A stretch of 24,687 nt of DNA from Microcaldota archaeon (GTDB lineage: Archaea; Micrarchaeota; Micrarchaeia; Anstonellales; Anstonellaceae). A program made the translations under genes and the position numbers. Below, piece by piece: positions 14,806-23,232 of this stretch (position 1 is the first letter of the stretch; each line of letters begins with the position of its first letter). A model generated the notes under the pieces. That model saw nothing but the letters and a program-made list of their open reading frames with translations. It did no database searches and was not told the DNA's origin. Location of the stretch: contig JAOAJF010000009.1 in NCBI GenBank assembly GCA_026414325.1, positions 1 through 24,687 of the forward strand, read 5' to 3'.

Positions 14806-15450
14806 ATGGTAGAAGTTCAAGCAGGAGATATACTTATTTTAGATCTAACTGGTAGAACAGCACTAGATGGTACTATTTTTGAGACAACTATCGAAGAAAT
14901 TGCAAAAGAAGCAGGAATTTGGTCCAAAGATACAACATATAAACCAAAAGTGGTAATTGCAAAAAATGGTATGATGCTTCAAGGGCTAGAAGAAGAAATA
15001 GAAAAGATGAATATAGGGGAAGAAAAAGAAATTAAAGTAAGCTATGAGAAAGGTTTTGGGCCTAGAGACCAAAATCTAATTCGAGTAATTTCAATAAAAG
15101 AATTTAAAAAAGCAAATGTGCAGCCAAGCGAGGGAATGGTAGTATTTTTAGATGGAATAATGGCAATAGTAAAATCCGTAAGCTCTGGAAGAGTTGTTCT
15201 GGATTTTAATCATCCCCTTGCAGGAAAAGATCTAATCTATACAATCAAACTTTTAGATGTGGTTAGAGAACCAGAAAAAAAATGTGAGATTTTAGCTCAA
15301 GAATTTGATGCTCAAATCGAAATTATTAAAACTAATGATTCCAAGCCACAATTAATTATAAAAAAAATAGATGAAAAAAAACTAAATGGTTTTTTAGCAG
15401 TATTAAAATTAGCAATAGGGGATTGGGCAAAAATAGTTAATCAAACTTAA
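14806..15450 (+). CDS. FKBP-type peptidyl-prolyl cis-trans isomerase (SlyD-like, long archaeal form)
   Basis: The 214-residue protein begins with the FKBP strand VQAGDILILDLTGRTALDGTIFETT (about 4-28) and has LQGLEEEIEKMNIGEEKEIKVSYEKGFGPRDQNLI (58-92), the FKBP core interrupted by an insert-in-flap domain (about 93-145, VQPSEGMVVFLDGIMAIVKSVSSGRVVLDFNHPLAGKDLIYTIKLLDV). A C-terminal extension of about 60 residues is typical of the larger archaeal FKBPs. It lacks a signal peptide, so it is a cytoplasmic folding helper and chaperone. The last 14 bases overlap the convergent nadM gene. Confidence 0.92.
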   Translation: MVEVQAGDILILDLTGRTALDGTIFETTIEEIAKEAGIWSKDTTYKPKVVIAKNGMMLQGLEEEIEKMNIGEEKEIKVSYEKGFGPRDQNLIRVISIKEFKKANVQPSEGMVVFLDGIMAIVKSVSSGRVVLDFNHPLAGKDLIYTIKLLDVVREPEKKCEILAQEFDAQIEIIKTNDSKPQLIIKKIDEKKLNGFLAVLKLAIGDWAKIVNQT

Positions 15451-15970
15451 TAACATTTATTTTTCTTTTAATATAGTCGTAAATTTCTTTTAAAACAAAC
15501 TTTTTTAATCTATAAATTTTTCTTTCAAAAATAAGTTTTCTTATTTTTTTTCCTTGTAATATCTTTCTATTATAAAACCGAGGTTTAAATATTTTATAAT
15601 TTTTTATTTTTGCTAATTTCAAAACAAGCGGATTTCTACTACAAATTATATATTTTTTTGGAGAAAATCTTTTTTTTAGGCTTTCAATCCAGTCCAAATC
15701 GCTTTTTTTGTCTGCAATTTTAGAAAAGAAAATATTTTTTTCATATTTTTTTAATCGTTTTCTTATACATTTTTTAATCATTTCTATTCTTTCATTTACT
15801 AAAAATAAATTTTTTTTATCTCTTTTTGTTATGTTTGCTGAGCCTATGGCTATCACTACTTTTTTGTATTTTTGCAAAATTTCTTTTAGAGCTTTATAAT
15901 GGCCTAAATGAAAAGGCTGAAATCTTCCAATAAAAAGAGCAATATATTTTTTTTCATCATATTTTTTCAT
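15437..15970 (-). CDS. nadM: Nicotinamide-nucleotide adenylyltransferase, archaeal NadM type (divergent)
   Basis: The nucleotidyltransferase signature GRFQPFHLGH (15-24) contains both catalytic histidines. IGSANITKRDKKNLFLVNERIEMI (about 42-65) parallels the archaeal NadM 'IGSAQ.SHT..NPF..GERI.M', and ICSRNPLVLKL with ILQGKKIRKLI replaces the usual 'SGT.IR'. It would join NMN and ATP to make NAD. The protein is strongly basic and the second motif is altered, so another nucleotide substrate is possible. It follows purH by seven bases with an AGTGA site overlapping the purH stop, and so is co-translated with it. Confidence 0.78.
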   Translation of the reverse strand: MKKYDEKKYIALFIGRFQPFHLGHYKALKEILQKYKKVVIAIGSANITKRDKKNLFLVNERIEMIKKCIRKRLKKYEKNIFFSKIADKKSDLDWIESLKKRFSPKKYIICSRNPLVLKLAKIKNYKIFKPRFYNRKILQGKKIRKLIFERKIYRLKKFVLKEIYDYIKRKINVIKFD

Positions 15971-15977
15971 ATTTTCA

Positions 15978-17531
15978 CTAATGTTTAAAGTGTCTTATTC
16001 CACTAAATACCATCACCATATTATAGGAATTAGCAACTTCAATTATTTCCTCATCTCTCTTCGAGCCTCCAGGTTGAATTAAGCATCTAACTCCTTCTTT
16101 TCCAAGTTCTTCTACACTATCTGGAAATGGTAAAAATGCATCGGAAGCAGCAACAGAATTTTTTAGCTCAAACTTATTTTCTTTAGCCTTAGAGATAGCA
16201 ATTTTAGTTGAATCAATTCTTGACATCTGGCCAGCACCAATTCCTAAAGTCTGCTCATTCTTTGCTATTACTATTGCATTTGATTTTGTGTGTTTTGCAA
16301 CTATCATTGCAAAGTACATATCCCTCCATTCCTCGTCTGTGGGTTTATTTTTTGTTACTATCTGGCAAGTTCTTAAATCATATATAATACTATCCTCATG
16401 CTGATAGAGCATACCTCCAGTAATATGTCTAAATGTTACATCTCCTAACTTTGGAGGACTAAAAAAGTCCGTAATGTCCAAAATTCTTCGAGATGGTTTT
16501 TCTTTTAATACCTCTAAAGCTTCTGGTTCATAGCCGGGGGCTAATATTACTTCTAAATATTGATTTCCAATAATCTTAGCTGTTTGCAAGTCTAATCTTT
16601 TGGAAAATGCAATTACTCCACCATAGGCAGAAAGAGGATCTGAAGCTAAAGCCCTGCTATAGGCTTCCTGAAGATTTTTTCCTGTAGCTACACCACAAGG
16701 ATTATTGTGTTTTATAATAGCAACTGCATTTTTATCATAAAACTCTTTTATTAAATGAAGAGCAGAATCAGCATCCAAAAAATTATTATAAGACATTGTT
16801 TTTCCAGAATAAATTCTTGCATCAAACAAAGAGCGTTGCCCAACTATTCTATATGCTGCTGCTTGTTGGTGTGGATTTTCTCCATATCTTAGTGGATAAG
16901 CTCTTTCAAAAATCATTTTCATTCTATATGGAAATTTTTCTTTTCCTTCACCACCAAAATACCTGGAAATAGCCCAATCATAATGTGATGTCCTTTCAAA
17001 TGCTTTGATCATTAATTTGTATCGTTTGCTCTCGCTAATTTTTCCTTTGTTTTGTTCAAAGTCTTCCATAAATCCTTTATAGTCTTCTGGATCAACCAAT
17101 ACTGTAACGTATTTGTAGTTTTTTGCTGCTGCCCTAATAAGCGTTACTCCTCCTATATCAATATTTTCAATAATTTTTTCCTCGGTTATATCTTTTTGAG
17201 AAATTACTTTTTCAAATGGATATAAATTTACTATAACTAAATCTATCGGTTTTATTTTTAATTTTTTTGCAGTTTTTAGGTCTTCTGAATTATCTCTTCT
17301 TAACAATATTCCTCCAAAAATTTTTGGGTGAATTGTTTTTACTCTTCCGCCAAATATCTCTGGATATTTTGTATACTTTGATATTTCAATTGTAGGTATA
17401 TCGACCTTTTTAAGCATCTGAGCAGTTCCAGAAGTAGCAATTATCTCTACTTTGTAGTGATGTAGCATTTGAGCTAGCTCTATAATTCCTGTTTTATCAT
17501 AAACAGAAATAAGTGCAGTTTTTATTTTCAC
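15978..17531 (-). CDS. purH: Bifunctional AICAR formyltransferase / IMP cyclohydrolase (PurH)
   Basis: It catalyses the last two steps of IMP synthesis. The 517-residue length is standard. The cyclohydrolase domain (1-200) has ALISVYDKTG, ATSGTAQML and GGRVKTIHPKIFGGIL. The transformylase domain (200-517) has RYGENPHQQAA, SYNNFLDADSA, IIKHNNPCGVATG with catalytic K274-H275, LASDPLSAYGGVIAF, KSNAIVIAKNEQTLGIGAGQMSRIDS, ASDAFLPFPDS, IQPGGSKRDEEII and the terminal GIRHFKH. Both halves look active. It starts with GTG, with no Shine-Dalgarno site, and a TTTAAAATTT box about 25 bases upstream suggests a leaderless message. Many archaea use PurP and PurO instead, so this is probably of bacterial origin. 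Confidence 0.98.
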   Translation of the reverse strand: MKIKTALISVYDKTGIIELAQMLHHYKVEIIATSGTAQMLKKVDIPTIEISKYTKYPEIFGGRVKTIHPKIFGGILLRRDNSEDLKTAKKLKIKPIDLVIVNLYPFEKVISQKDITEEKIIENIDIGGVTLIRAAAKNYKYVTVLVDPEDYKGFMEDFEQNKGKISESKRYKLMIKAFERTSHYDWAISRYFGGEGKEKFPYRMKMIFERAYPLRYGENPHQQAAAYRIVGQRSLFDARIYSGKTMSYNNFLDADSALHLIKEFYDKNAVAIIKHNNPCGVATGKNLQEAYSRALASDPLSAYGGVIAFSKRLDLQTAKIIGNQYLEVILAPGYEPEALEVLKEKPSRRILDITDFFSPPKLGDVTFRHITGGMLYQHEDSIIYDLRTCQIVTKNKPTDEEWRDMYFAMIVAKHTKSNAIVIAKNEQTLGIGAGQMSRIDSTKIAISKAKENKFELKNSVAASDAFLPFPDSVEELGKEGVRCLIQPGGSKRDEEIIEVANSYNMVMVFSGIRHFKH

Positions 17532-17571
17532 AATTTATATATTAAACAAATAAATTTTAAATCCATCGCAT

Positions 17572-19614
17572 TTAATGATTAGTATTGTTGTTTGTCCAAT
17601 CCTTTTTTGTTTTACATGTTGGCTCTAAACACATTTCAAAAGTCTTTTTTCCTCTCCTTCTTACTCTTATCATAGGTGTATTACATTCTGGACAAGTTTT
17701 ATTTAGATTTTCAATTTCTGCTCCAGCAGGTAGGGGATAGGTTTGTTTACAATTTGGATAATTTGAGCAACCAACAAATTGTTTTTTACCAAATTTTAGT
17801 ATTTTTAGCTCTCCACCACAACTTTTGCATTTTCCTAAAATAGAATTTTCCTTAATAGCGTTATCTAGGCCAACTGTTAGCTGTGTGCCTACTTCCCTTT
17901 CTTTCTTTTTAAATTTTTCTAAAATTTTTATCAAAATATTTTTACCTTCCTCAATAACTTGCTGAGGCTCAATTTTCTTTTCTTGAATTTGTTCCATTTT
18001 TTGTTCTATGCTCCTAGTTAATTCTTCATCTAAAATCTCTGGAGCATATTTTTTTAGAATTTCTAAAACTGAAAGCCCAAAGGAAGTTACAACAATAGAA
18101 TTTTTTCCTTTTACATATCCTCTCTTAAACAGAGTTTCTACTATTGTTGCTCTTGTAGCTTTTGTTCCTAAAGAGCGTTTTTCTAACTCAGCTACTATGG
18201 AAGCAACAGAATAGCGTCTTGGTGGCTTTGTCATTTTCTCTTCTAAACTAAATTTTTCTATTTTTACTTTTTCATTTTCTACAAAAAGATTCATATTGTT
18301 CTCTTCTTTTTCCAAATACTGGCCATACACCTCTTGCCAGCCTTCAAGAACTATTTTAGTCCCTTCAGCAAAATATTTTTGAGAGGAACAAGAAAGTATA
18401 ACTTTAGTATTTTCTTTAACTGCAGCCGGCATAAAACAAGCTAAGAATCTTCTAACAATTAAATCATATAATTTTTGTTCATTTTTTGAAATTCCTTCAG
18501 CCTTAAGTCCAGTTGGATAGATTGCTGGATGGGCCGGATCTTCCTTTTTTCCCTCATGGGGCTTAAACCATCTATTTTCTATTATCTTTTGGCAGTATTT
18601 ACTATATTGGACTTGTTCTCCTATTTTTTCTATTATTTTATTTAAGCCTAATTTAGAAGGTAATTTTTGAGAGGAGGTTCTTGGATAAGATATAAGGGAA
18701 TTTTCATATAAGTTTTGAGCAATTTGCTGAGTCTGCTGAGGGCTAAATCTAAAAGCTCTATATGCTTCTAGCTGAAGGCTGGTTAGGTCAAATGGTGTTG
18801 GCGGATTTTCTTTGAATTCTCTTTTTTCTATTTTTTCTATTATATGTGGTGGATTTTTTGAATCTTCTAAGACCTTTAGAGCCTCTTCTTTTTTTTCAAA
18901 TCTTTTATTTATATGTAAAAATCTTACTTTTTTTACAATACAGCTAACTTCCCAATAGGGTGTAGGTTTGAAATTTTTTATCTCTATTTCCTTCTGGCCT
19001 AAAATATTTAAAGTAGGGCCTTGAACCCTACCTATACTCATAATCTGAAATCTCCCAGAACTTTTAATGGCAGACATCAAAGCTCTTGAAAGATTTATGC
19101 CATAAAACCAATCTAAAATATGTCGAGTTTCTCCAGCAAGAGCGTTTTCTATATCTAATTCCATTCTATTTTCATAGGCTTGAATTAATTCTTCTTTTGT
19201 TAAAGAAGAAAATTTCATTCTTTTTCCATCCTTTTTTCTAATAGCAAATCTCAAAACATTATATCCAATAAGAGAGCCTTCTATATCATAGTCACAAGCT
19301 ATTATCACTTCGCTAGCTTTTTTTGCTAATTCTTCTATTGTCTTTATATAATCTTTTGTATATTTTCCTTCTTTTGTTACTAAATATATCTCCTTCCATT
19401 CAATATCAAAAGTAGGATAGATAGTGCTTTTTTCCTTTTCATCAAGAGTATAGAGATGTCCCACTGCAGGAACAACCAAAATCTTTTTACCTTTTCTTTC
19501 AATTTCAAAATAGTATGCCTGGCCATAACCTTTCTTTTTATTTATCTCTAAAGTCGTAAGACTTTGTGCAATTTTTTGAGCAACTTTTGGTTTTTCTGAA
19601 ATTATAAGCTGCAT
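17572..19614 (-). CDS. topA: DNA topoisomerase I (type IA)
   Basis: The 680-residue enzyme has a TOPRIM domain with SEKPK (E7) and the acidic triad in DYDIEG (D108, D110, E112). It also has GRVQGPTL (195-202), the active-site tyrosine Y310 in SYPRTSS, and HPAIYPTG. Two C-terminal four-cysteine zinc fingers follow: C596/C599/C616/C622 and C641/C644/C662/C667. It relaxes negative supercoils through single-strand passage. GTGA four bases before the ATG supports the start, and a 13-bp palindrome lies just upstream. It is 40 bases from purH in the same direction. Confidence 0.98.
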   Translation of the reverse strand: MQLIISEKPKVAQKIAQSLTTLEINKKKGYGQAYYFEIERKGKKILVVPAVGHLYTLDEKEKSTIYPTFDIEWKEIYLVTKEGKYTKDYIKTIEELAKKASEVIIACDYDIEGSLIGYNVLRFAIRKKDGKRMKFSSLTKEELIQAYENRMELDIENALAGETRHILDWFYGINLSRALMSAIKSSGRFQIMSIGRVQGPTLNILGQKEIEIKNFKPTPYWEVSCIVKKVRFLHINKRFEKKEEALKVLEDSKNPPHIIEKIEKREFKENPPTPFDLTSLQLEAYRAFRFSPQQTQQIAQNLYENSLISYPRTSSQKLPSKLGLNKIIEKIGEQVQYSKYCQKIIENRWFKPHEGKKEDPAHPAIYPTGLKAEGISKNEQKLYDLIVRRFLACFMPAAVKENTKVILSCSSQKYFAEGTKIVLEGWQEVYGQYLEKEENNMNLFVENEKVKIEKFSLEEKMTKPPRRYSVASIVAELEKRSLGTKATRATIVETLFKRGYVKGKNSIVVTSFGLSVLEILKKYAPEILDEELTRSIEQKMEQIQEKKIEPQQVIEEGKNILIKILEKFKKKEREVGTQLTVGLDNAIKENSILGKCKSCGGELKILKFGKKQFVGCSNYPNCKQTYPLPAGAEIENLNKTCPECNTPMIRVRRRGKKTFEMCLEPTCKTKKDWTNNNTNH

Positions 19615-19620
19615 TTTCTC

Positions 19621-19633
19621 ACTACTAAGTAGT
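19621..19633 (-). promoter_or_regulatory. 13-bp palindrome at the predicted topA transcription start
   Basis: ACTACT (19621-19626) and AGTAGT (19628-19633) form a perfect 6-bp inverted repeat around a single base, 7 bases before the topA start codon. An AATTTAAAAATC stretch (about 19647-19658, minus) would place transcription start near here. It may be an operator or mere chance in AT-rich DNA. Confidence 0.35.
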
Positions 19634-19703
19634 AATAGTTTAATACTTAGATTTTTAAATTATTCTGTTTTTGAGTATAACTAAAGCTATTAACTCTTCA
19701 ACT

Positions 19704-19733
19704 AAAAAAATAAAAAATAAAAAATAAAAAAAA
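19704..19733 (-). terminator. T-tract terminator after the DsbA-like gene
   Basis: On the minus strand, runs of 8, 6, 6 and 7 T separated by single A residues start 12 bases after the DsbA-like stop codon. Archaeal transcription ends at such U-rich tracts without a hairpin, so this separates the gene from topA. The A6-7T periodicity also makes it a short low-complexity repeat. Confidence 0.6.
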
Positions 19734-19745
19734 GAATTTAATTTT

Positions 19746-20654
19746 TTAAGATATCTCAAAGCCGTTTATCACTTGTTCAAAAGCTTCTTGTGGGAGTGCA
19801 CCAACAAAAAATATTCCATAGCCTTTGTTTTCAACTTCAATAACTTTAGCCTCAGTGCCATAGGAAGAAATTATTTGTTGAGCAATTTTTTGAAGGTTTT
19901 CTTTTGATTTTTCATTCTTTTTATTTTGAAAGATCACAAAGCTAGGTGTACCTGCAACTCCCAGCTCTCTACCAGCATTTTGCTGTTCTTGTAGGGTAGC
20001 ATCTTTTGTTGTTCCCTTCAGACAGGTTTCAAACTTTTTTGTATCTAGGCCAAGTTCCTTTGCAATGTTTTTTAGTGGTTCTTCAAATGTGTTGTTATAT
20101 CCACCTTCAAATATTTTATCAAACATTTCATAGTATTTGCCTTGTTCTCCAGCACACTCCACTGCAACAGCAGAGAGTTTAGCACTTTCATGTACTATAA
20201 AGTTCATATGAACAAAATTTAGTTTCACTCCGTATTTTTTCTCAAGATTTTTTAAAACAGCATAATTTCTAATACAAAATGGGCATTGAAATTCTTCATA
20301 TGAAACCAAAGTGATTGGAGCGTTTGGATCTCCCTTTATTGGTCTCTTTTGTAACTTTAGGTCTATTTTTTCTATTTGTTGTTTTACTTGCTCTTTTTGT
20401 TCAAGGTTTTGTCCAGTTTTTCCCTCGTTAGCTTGAGTTTGTTGGTCTAACAATCCAGCATATTTTTTCTGAAGGTCAAATATTTCTTTTTGAAGTTCCA
20501 GATTCTCTTTTTGAATAGCATTTGATTCTTTTAGAGCTTGGGTTATACCATCAAAGCCAAAATAGCCAAATAGCCCTAAAATCAAAAAGCCAATAATCAA
20601 ACTAGAGGCCAAGATATAAACGCTCTGTCCCTCTAGGCCTTGTTTTTCATTCAT
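19746..20654 (-). CDS. Membrane-tethered DsbA-family thiol-disulfide oxidoreductase
   Basis: The 302-residue protein has an N-terminal transmembrane anchor (about 12-33), a Gln/Glu/Lys-rich coiled coil (45-100) as a spacer, then a DsbA/thioredoxin-fold domain. It includes KGDPNAPITLVSYEEFQCPFC with active-site CPFC (124-127), the helical insert (FDKIFEGGYNN), the cis-proline loop GVAGTPSFVIF, and a short C-terminal region. It would oxidise or shuffle disulfides outside the membrane, with Cys-rich surface proteins as plausible clients. ATG 20654 is chosen because GGAGGG (20661-20666, minus) precedes it by six bases; an upstream in-frame TTG at 20672 would place that site inside the gene. The 140 bases to ThyX hold only TATA-like AT-rich sequence. 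Confidence 0.93.
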   Translation of the reverse strand: MNEKQGLEGQSVYILASSLIIGFLILGLFGYFGFDGITQALKESNAIQKENLELQKEIFDLQKKYAGLLDQQTQANEGKTGQNLEQKEQVKQQIEKIDLKLQKRPIKGDPNAPITLVSYEEFQCPFCIRNYAVLKNLEKKYGVKLNFVHMNFIVHESAKLSAVAVECAGEQGKYYEMFDKIFEGGYNNTFEEPLKNIAKELGLDTKKFETCLKGTTKDATLQEQQNAGRELGVAGTPSFVIFQNKKNEKSKENLQKIAQQIISSYGTEAKVIEVENKGYGIFFVGALPQEAFEQVINGFEIS

Positions 20655-20794
20655 TTTAATCCCTCCAAACAAATTTTAATTATCTTTAATCTTTGTTGAA
20701 ATTTAACTATAAATAAAATAAACTTTTTATACTTTTGTTTTTTACTTTTTTAATATGATTTATTTTATTAAACAAATATTTAAAAGTTTTATGC

Positions 20795-22405
20795 CTAAAA
20801 CTTTTTTAGATTTTCCAATTTTTTATCAATTTTTTTCTCAGATTCAAGCCTTTCAAGTTCTACTTCTTGAAAATTTATATGATTGATCAATTCTGCTAAT
20901 AAAGGATGAACTGATTTTATTTTTTCATACATTTTTAGTACTACTCTTCTATAATCTGGATGGCCTTGTATGGAAGAGCGAAGCTCAATTAAATGAAAGG
21001 CCTCTCTTAAATTAAGATTTATATACCATTTTATTTTATAGGCCATTGGTACTGAATATTGAGCTAATTGCTCGCCTAATTCTTGTTTGATAATTTCATA
21101 ATTTTCTTTTGCTTCTTTCATTGCTTGTTCAAACTCTTTTTTAAACCCAAATTCTATCAATTCTTTAGAAATATCATAGCCATAGTTACAACTAAGAGCT
21201 TGTCTTACTTGTGTTAATATTCTATGTCGATGAATATCTCTATATTGGCCAAAGTTTGCACAAAGTGCAAATGTATAATAAGAAAATTCGAATGCTCTAT
21301 ATGGTCTGTGTCTTCTATTTTTTCTTTCTCCAGCATATTCTTTTAGCAATTGAGCCTTTTGCTCATAAGTCATTTGCTTTACTTTTTCTAATGCTTCCTT
21401 TTGCCCAAAACCAAATTCAAATAAAATAGCCCAAAGTATTTTGTCTTCAGCTTCTTTATCATAATAAATTAATTCTACTTCCTCGCTAGAAGAATTTTCT
21501 ATTTTATAGTTTTTTTGCAAATAAGCCAAAATATTTTCGTTCTTTTGTCTTATGTATTCTATCTGTTGTTGGCCATAGTGGCTTTTTACTCTTTTAACAA
21601 AAGAGGGTATAATTTTTATTAGCTCGTTATACATCTGCTCAGCCAATTTATTTATTTCCACAAGAGGACAAGCATACATTTTTGTTAAAAGATATTCCCA
21701 AGCCCTTCCATTACCATATATGCCCATATTGGTTAATGTTGAAGCAGGCAGCAGACCTCTTAAAATATCACAAGTTTTTGCTTTAATTGTGCTTTCATAA
21801 GCTCTTTTAGTTATCTCGGGGCTAGGAGGATATTTTTCAGTTAACTTTTGAAAAACTTCTTTTATCAAAGTCGAATAAGTTTCAAATAGCATATCACAAT
21901 TTTGTTTATATATTTTTCCAACTTTGCTTTCAATAATTTCTTTTCCTTTGTAATAATTATACTCTCCTACCATATTTTTTTTATCAAAATATACATACCG
22001 AGTTGATTTTTCTAAAGGTGAGAGACCAATTCTACTATCTTGAATAAATTTTGTTGCAATATTAGAAATCTCTTCGATAGCTAAGCGAGCCCCTCCCAAT
22101 TCTGCTACAGAGTCATCTCCATATCCTACCAAAACTCTATCGTAAAACTCTTCTGCTTTTTGTGTTGCAATAATTTGAGCTGAGCTATCCTGATTTTGTT
22201 GAGCTATTTCATCAAAACGCATTTGAGGATTTTGAATAAATTCTTTTAGAAGAATCTCTCTGGCTGATTTATCAGAGCGCGAATATCTTGAAAAAAGAGC
22301 ACCAGCAACAACCTCAGGCAAATTTATTAGTCCATAAACATTTTGATCCAAATTTGTACAATATTTTTGTAATATTTTTTTCTCTTCATCACTAAATTTC
22401 TCCAT
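20795..22405 (-). CDS. Double-domain ThyX-like (alternative thymidylate synthase) protein
   Basis: The 536 residues hold two ThyX-like halves. Half 1 (about 85-270) has VGYGDDSVAELGGARLAIEEIS, then SRIGLSPLEKSTRYV (124-138), and the dUMP/FAD-region LRGLLPASTLTNMGIYGNGRAWEYLLTKM. Half 2 (about 355-505) has RHRPYRAFEFSYYTF, then HRHRILTQVRQALS (392-405), and VPMAYKIKWYINLNLREAFHLIELRS. ThyX proper is 220-250 residues with RHRx7S followed by RY; here RHR survives only in half 2 and S-x-RY only in half 1. It may be an active fused form or a relative with another role. ATG 22405 is preferred over GTG 22414 because GGTG sits six bases upstream. It is 33 bases after the GTPase gene. Confidence 0.82.
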   Translation of the reverse strand: MEKFSDEEKKILQKYCTNLDQNVYGLINLPEVVAGALFSRYSRSDKSAREILLKEFIQNPQMRFDEIAQQNQDSSAQIIATQKAEEFYDRVLVGYGDDSVAELGGARLAIEEISNIATKFIQDSRIGLSPLEKSTRYVYFDKKNMVGEYNYYKGKEIIESKVGKIYKQNCDMLFETYSTLIKEVFQKLTEKYPPSPEITKRAYESTIKAKTCDILRGLLPASTLTNMGIYGNGRAWEYLLTKMYACPLVEINKLAEQMYNELIKIIPSFVKRVKSHYGQQQIEYIRQKNENILAYLQKNYKIENSSSEEVELIYYDKEAEDKILWAILFEFGFGQKEALEKVKQMTYEQKAQLLKEYAGERKNRRHRPYRAFEFSYYTFALCANFGQYRDIHRHRILTQVRQALSCNYGYDISKELIEFGFKKEFEQAMKEAKENYEIIKQELGEQLAQYSVPMAYKIKWYINLNLREAFHLIELRSSIQGHPDYRRVVLKMYEKIKSVHPLLAELINHINFQEVELERLESEKKIDKKLENLKKF

Positions 22406-22438
22406 CAGCTGCACCTACTTATTTAACAGACCTAAATC

Positions 22439-23179
22439 TTATAATTTTATTTTACCTTTTTGCCATTCTCTGATAAGTATTTTACAGGCCTCTTCAATAT
22501 TTAGTTCTCCTCCTTTCAAATAAAGTCCTCTTTTTTTTGCAATTTGTTCAATTATTTTTTCAAAATCAGTGGTTTTTTCAATTTTAAAATTTTTAAATAA
22601 ATTTTCCTCTTTTCCAGTTTCAAAAAATTTTTTTATTATTTTTAAAGCAATCTTATGTGGATTTTTTATTTTTTGTGCATCTATTGCTGCACCTAGAGCT
22701 AAAATTTCTTCTTCTTGATTTTTTTCTATAGTCCCTGGGCTATCAATTATCCTTATCTTCTCTGAAAGCTTTATCCATGTTATAGCCTTTGTTATTCCTG
22801 CTCTGAAACCTGTTTGAGCTACTTTTCTTCCTACCAGCGAATTTATCAAAGAAGATTTTCCAACATTTGGAATTCCAAATATAAAAATATCTACACTTTT
22901 GTTTTTTTTCATTTTCTTTTCTGCAAGCTCAATTATCTTTTTCTTTAGCTCTTCTATTCCATCTTTTGTTTTATTATTCACAAAGTAGATTTGACTATAC
23001 AAACTTTTTAGCTCCTCAATTTTATCGCAAAGATCTGCTTTTGTTGCAACTATCAAAAGCTTGTCTTTATATTTTTTCTCTAGTTCTTTTAGTCTTGTCT
23101 GTTCTATTAAGCGACTATCAACTACTTCTATTAAAATATGGCTAGTATCTAAATATTTTTTTATTTTCTTAGTTTCCAT
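22439..23179 (-). CDS. Circularly permuted GTPase (YlqF/MMR1-HSR1 family)
   Basis: The G motifs run in permuted order: VVDSR (19-23), G4 TKAD (46-49), G5-like region VNNKTKDG, then G1 GIPNVGKSS (102-110), G2 region FRAGITK (125-131) and G3 DSPG (146-149). The 246-residue size and C-terminal helical domain fit the YlqF/RbgA and archaeal YjeQ-like group, which assist ribosome subunit assembly. It lacks additional domains. It is the first gene of a pair with the ThyX-like gene, and is divergent from the HAD gene across 53 AT-rich bases. Confidence 0.92.
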   Translation of the reverse strand: METKKIKKYLDTSHILIEVVDSRLIEQTRLKELEKKYKDKLLIVATKADLCDKIEELKSLYSQIYFVNNKTKDGIEELKKKIIELAEKKMKKNKSVDIFIFGIPNVGKSSLINSLVGRKVAQTGFRAGITKAITWIKLSEKIRIIDSPGTIEKNQEEEILALGAAIDAQKIKNPHKIALKIIKKFFETGKEENLFKNFKIEKTTDFEKIIEQIAKKRGLYLKGGELNIEEACKILIREWQKGKIKL

Positions 23180-23232
23180 CTAAATTTTTTTAGCTATCTA
23201 ATTTTTTATTTTTTTGTTTCCAAATAAATTTA

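Noticed and set aside
19702..19735. A-rich short tandem repeat as a possible CRISPR or origin element
   Set aside because: There is no spacer structure; it reads simply as T-tracts on the minus strand after the DsbA-like gene.
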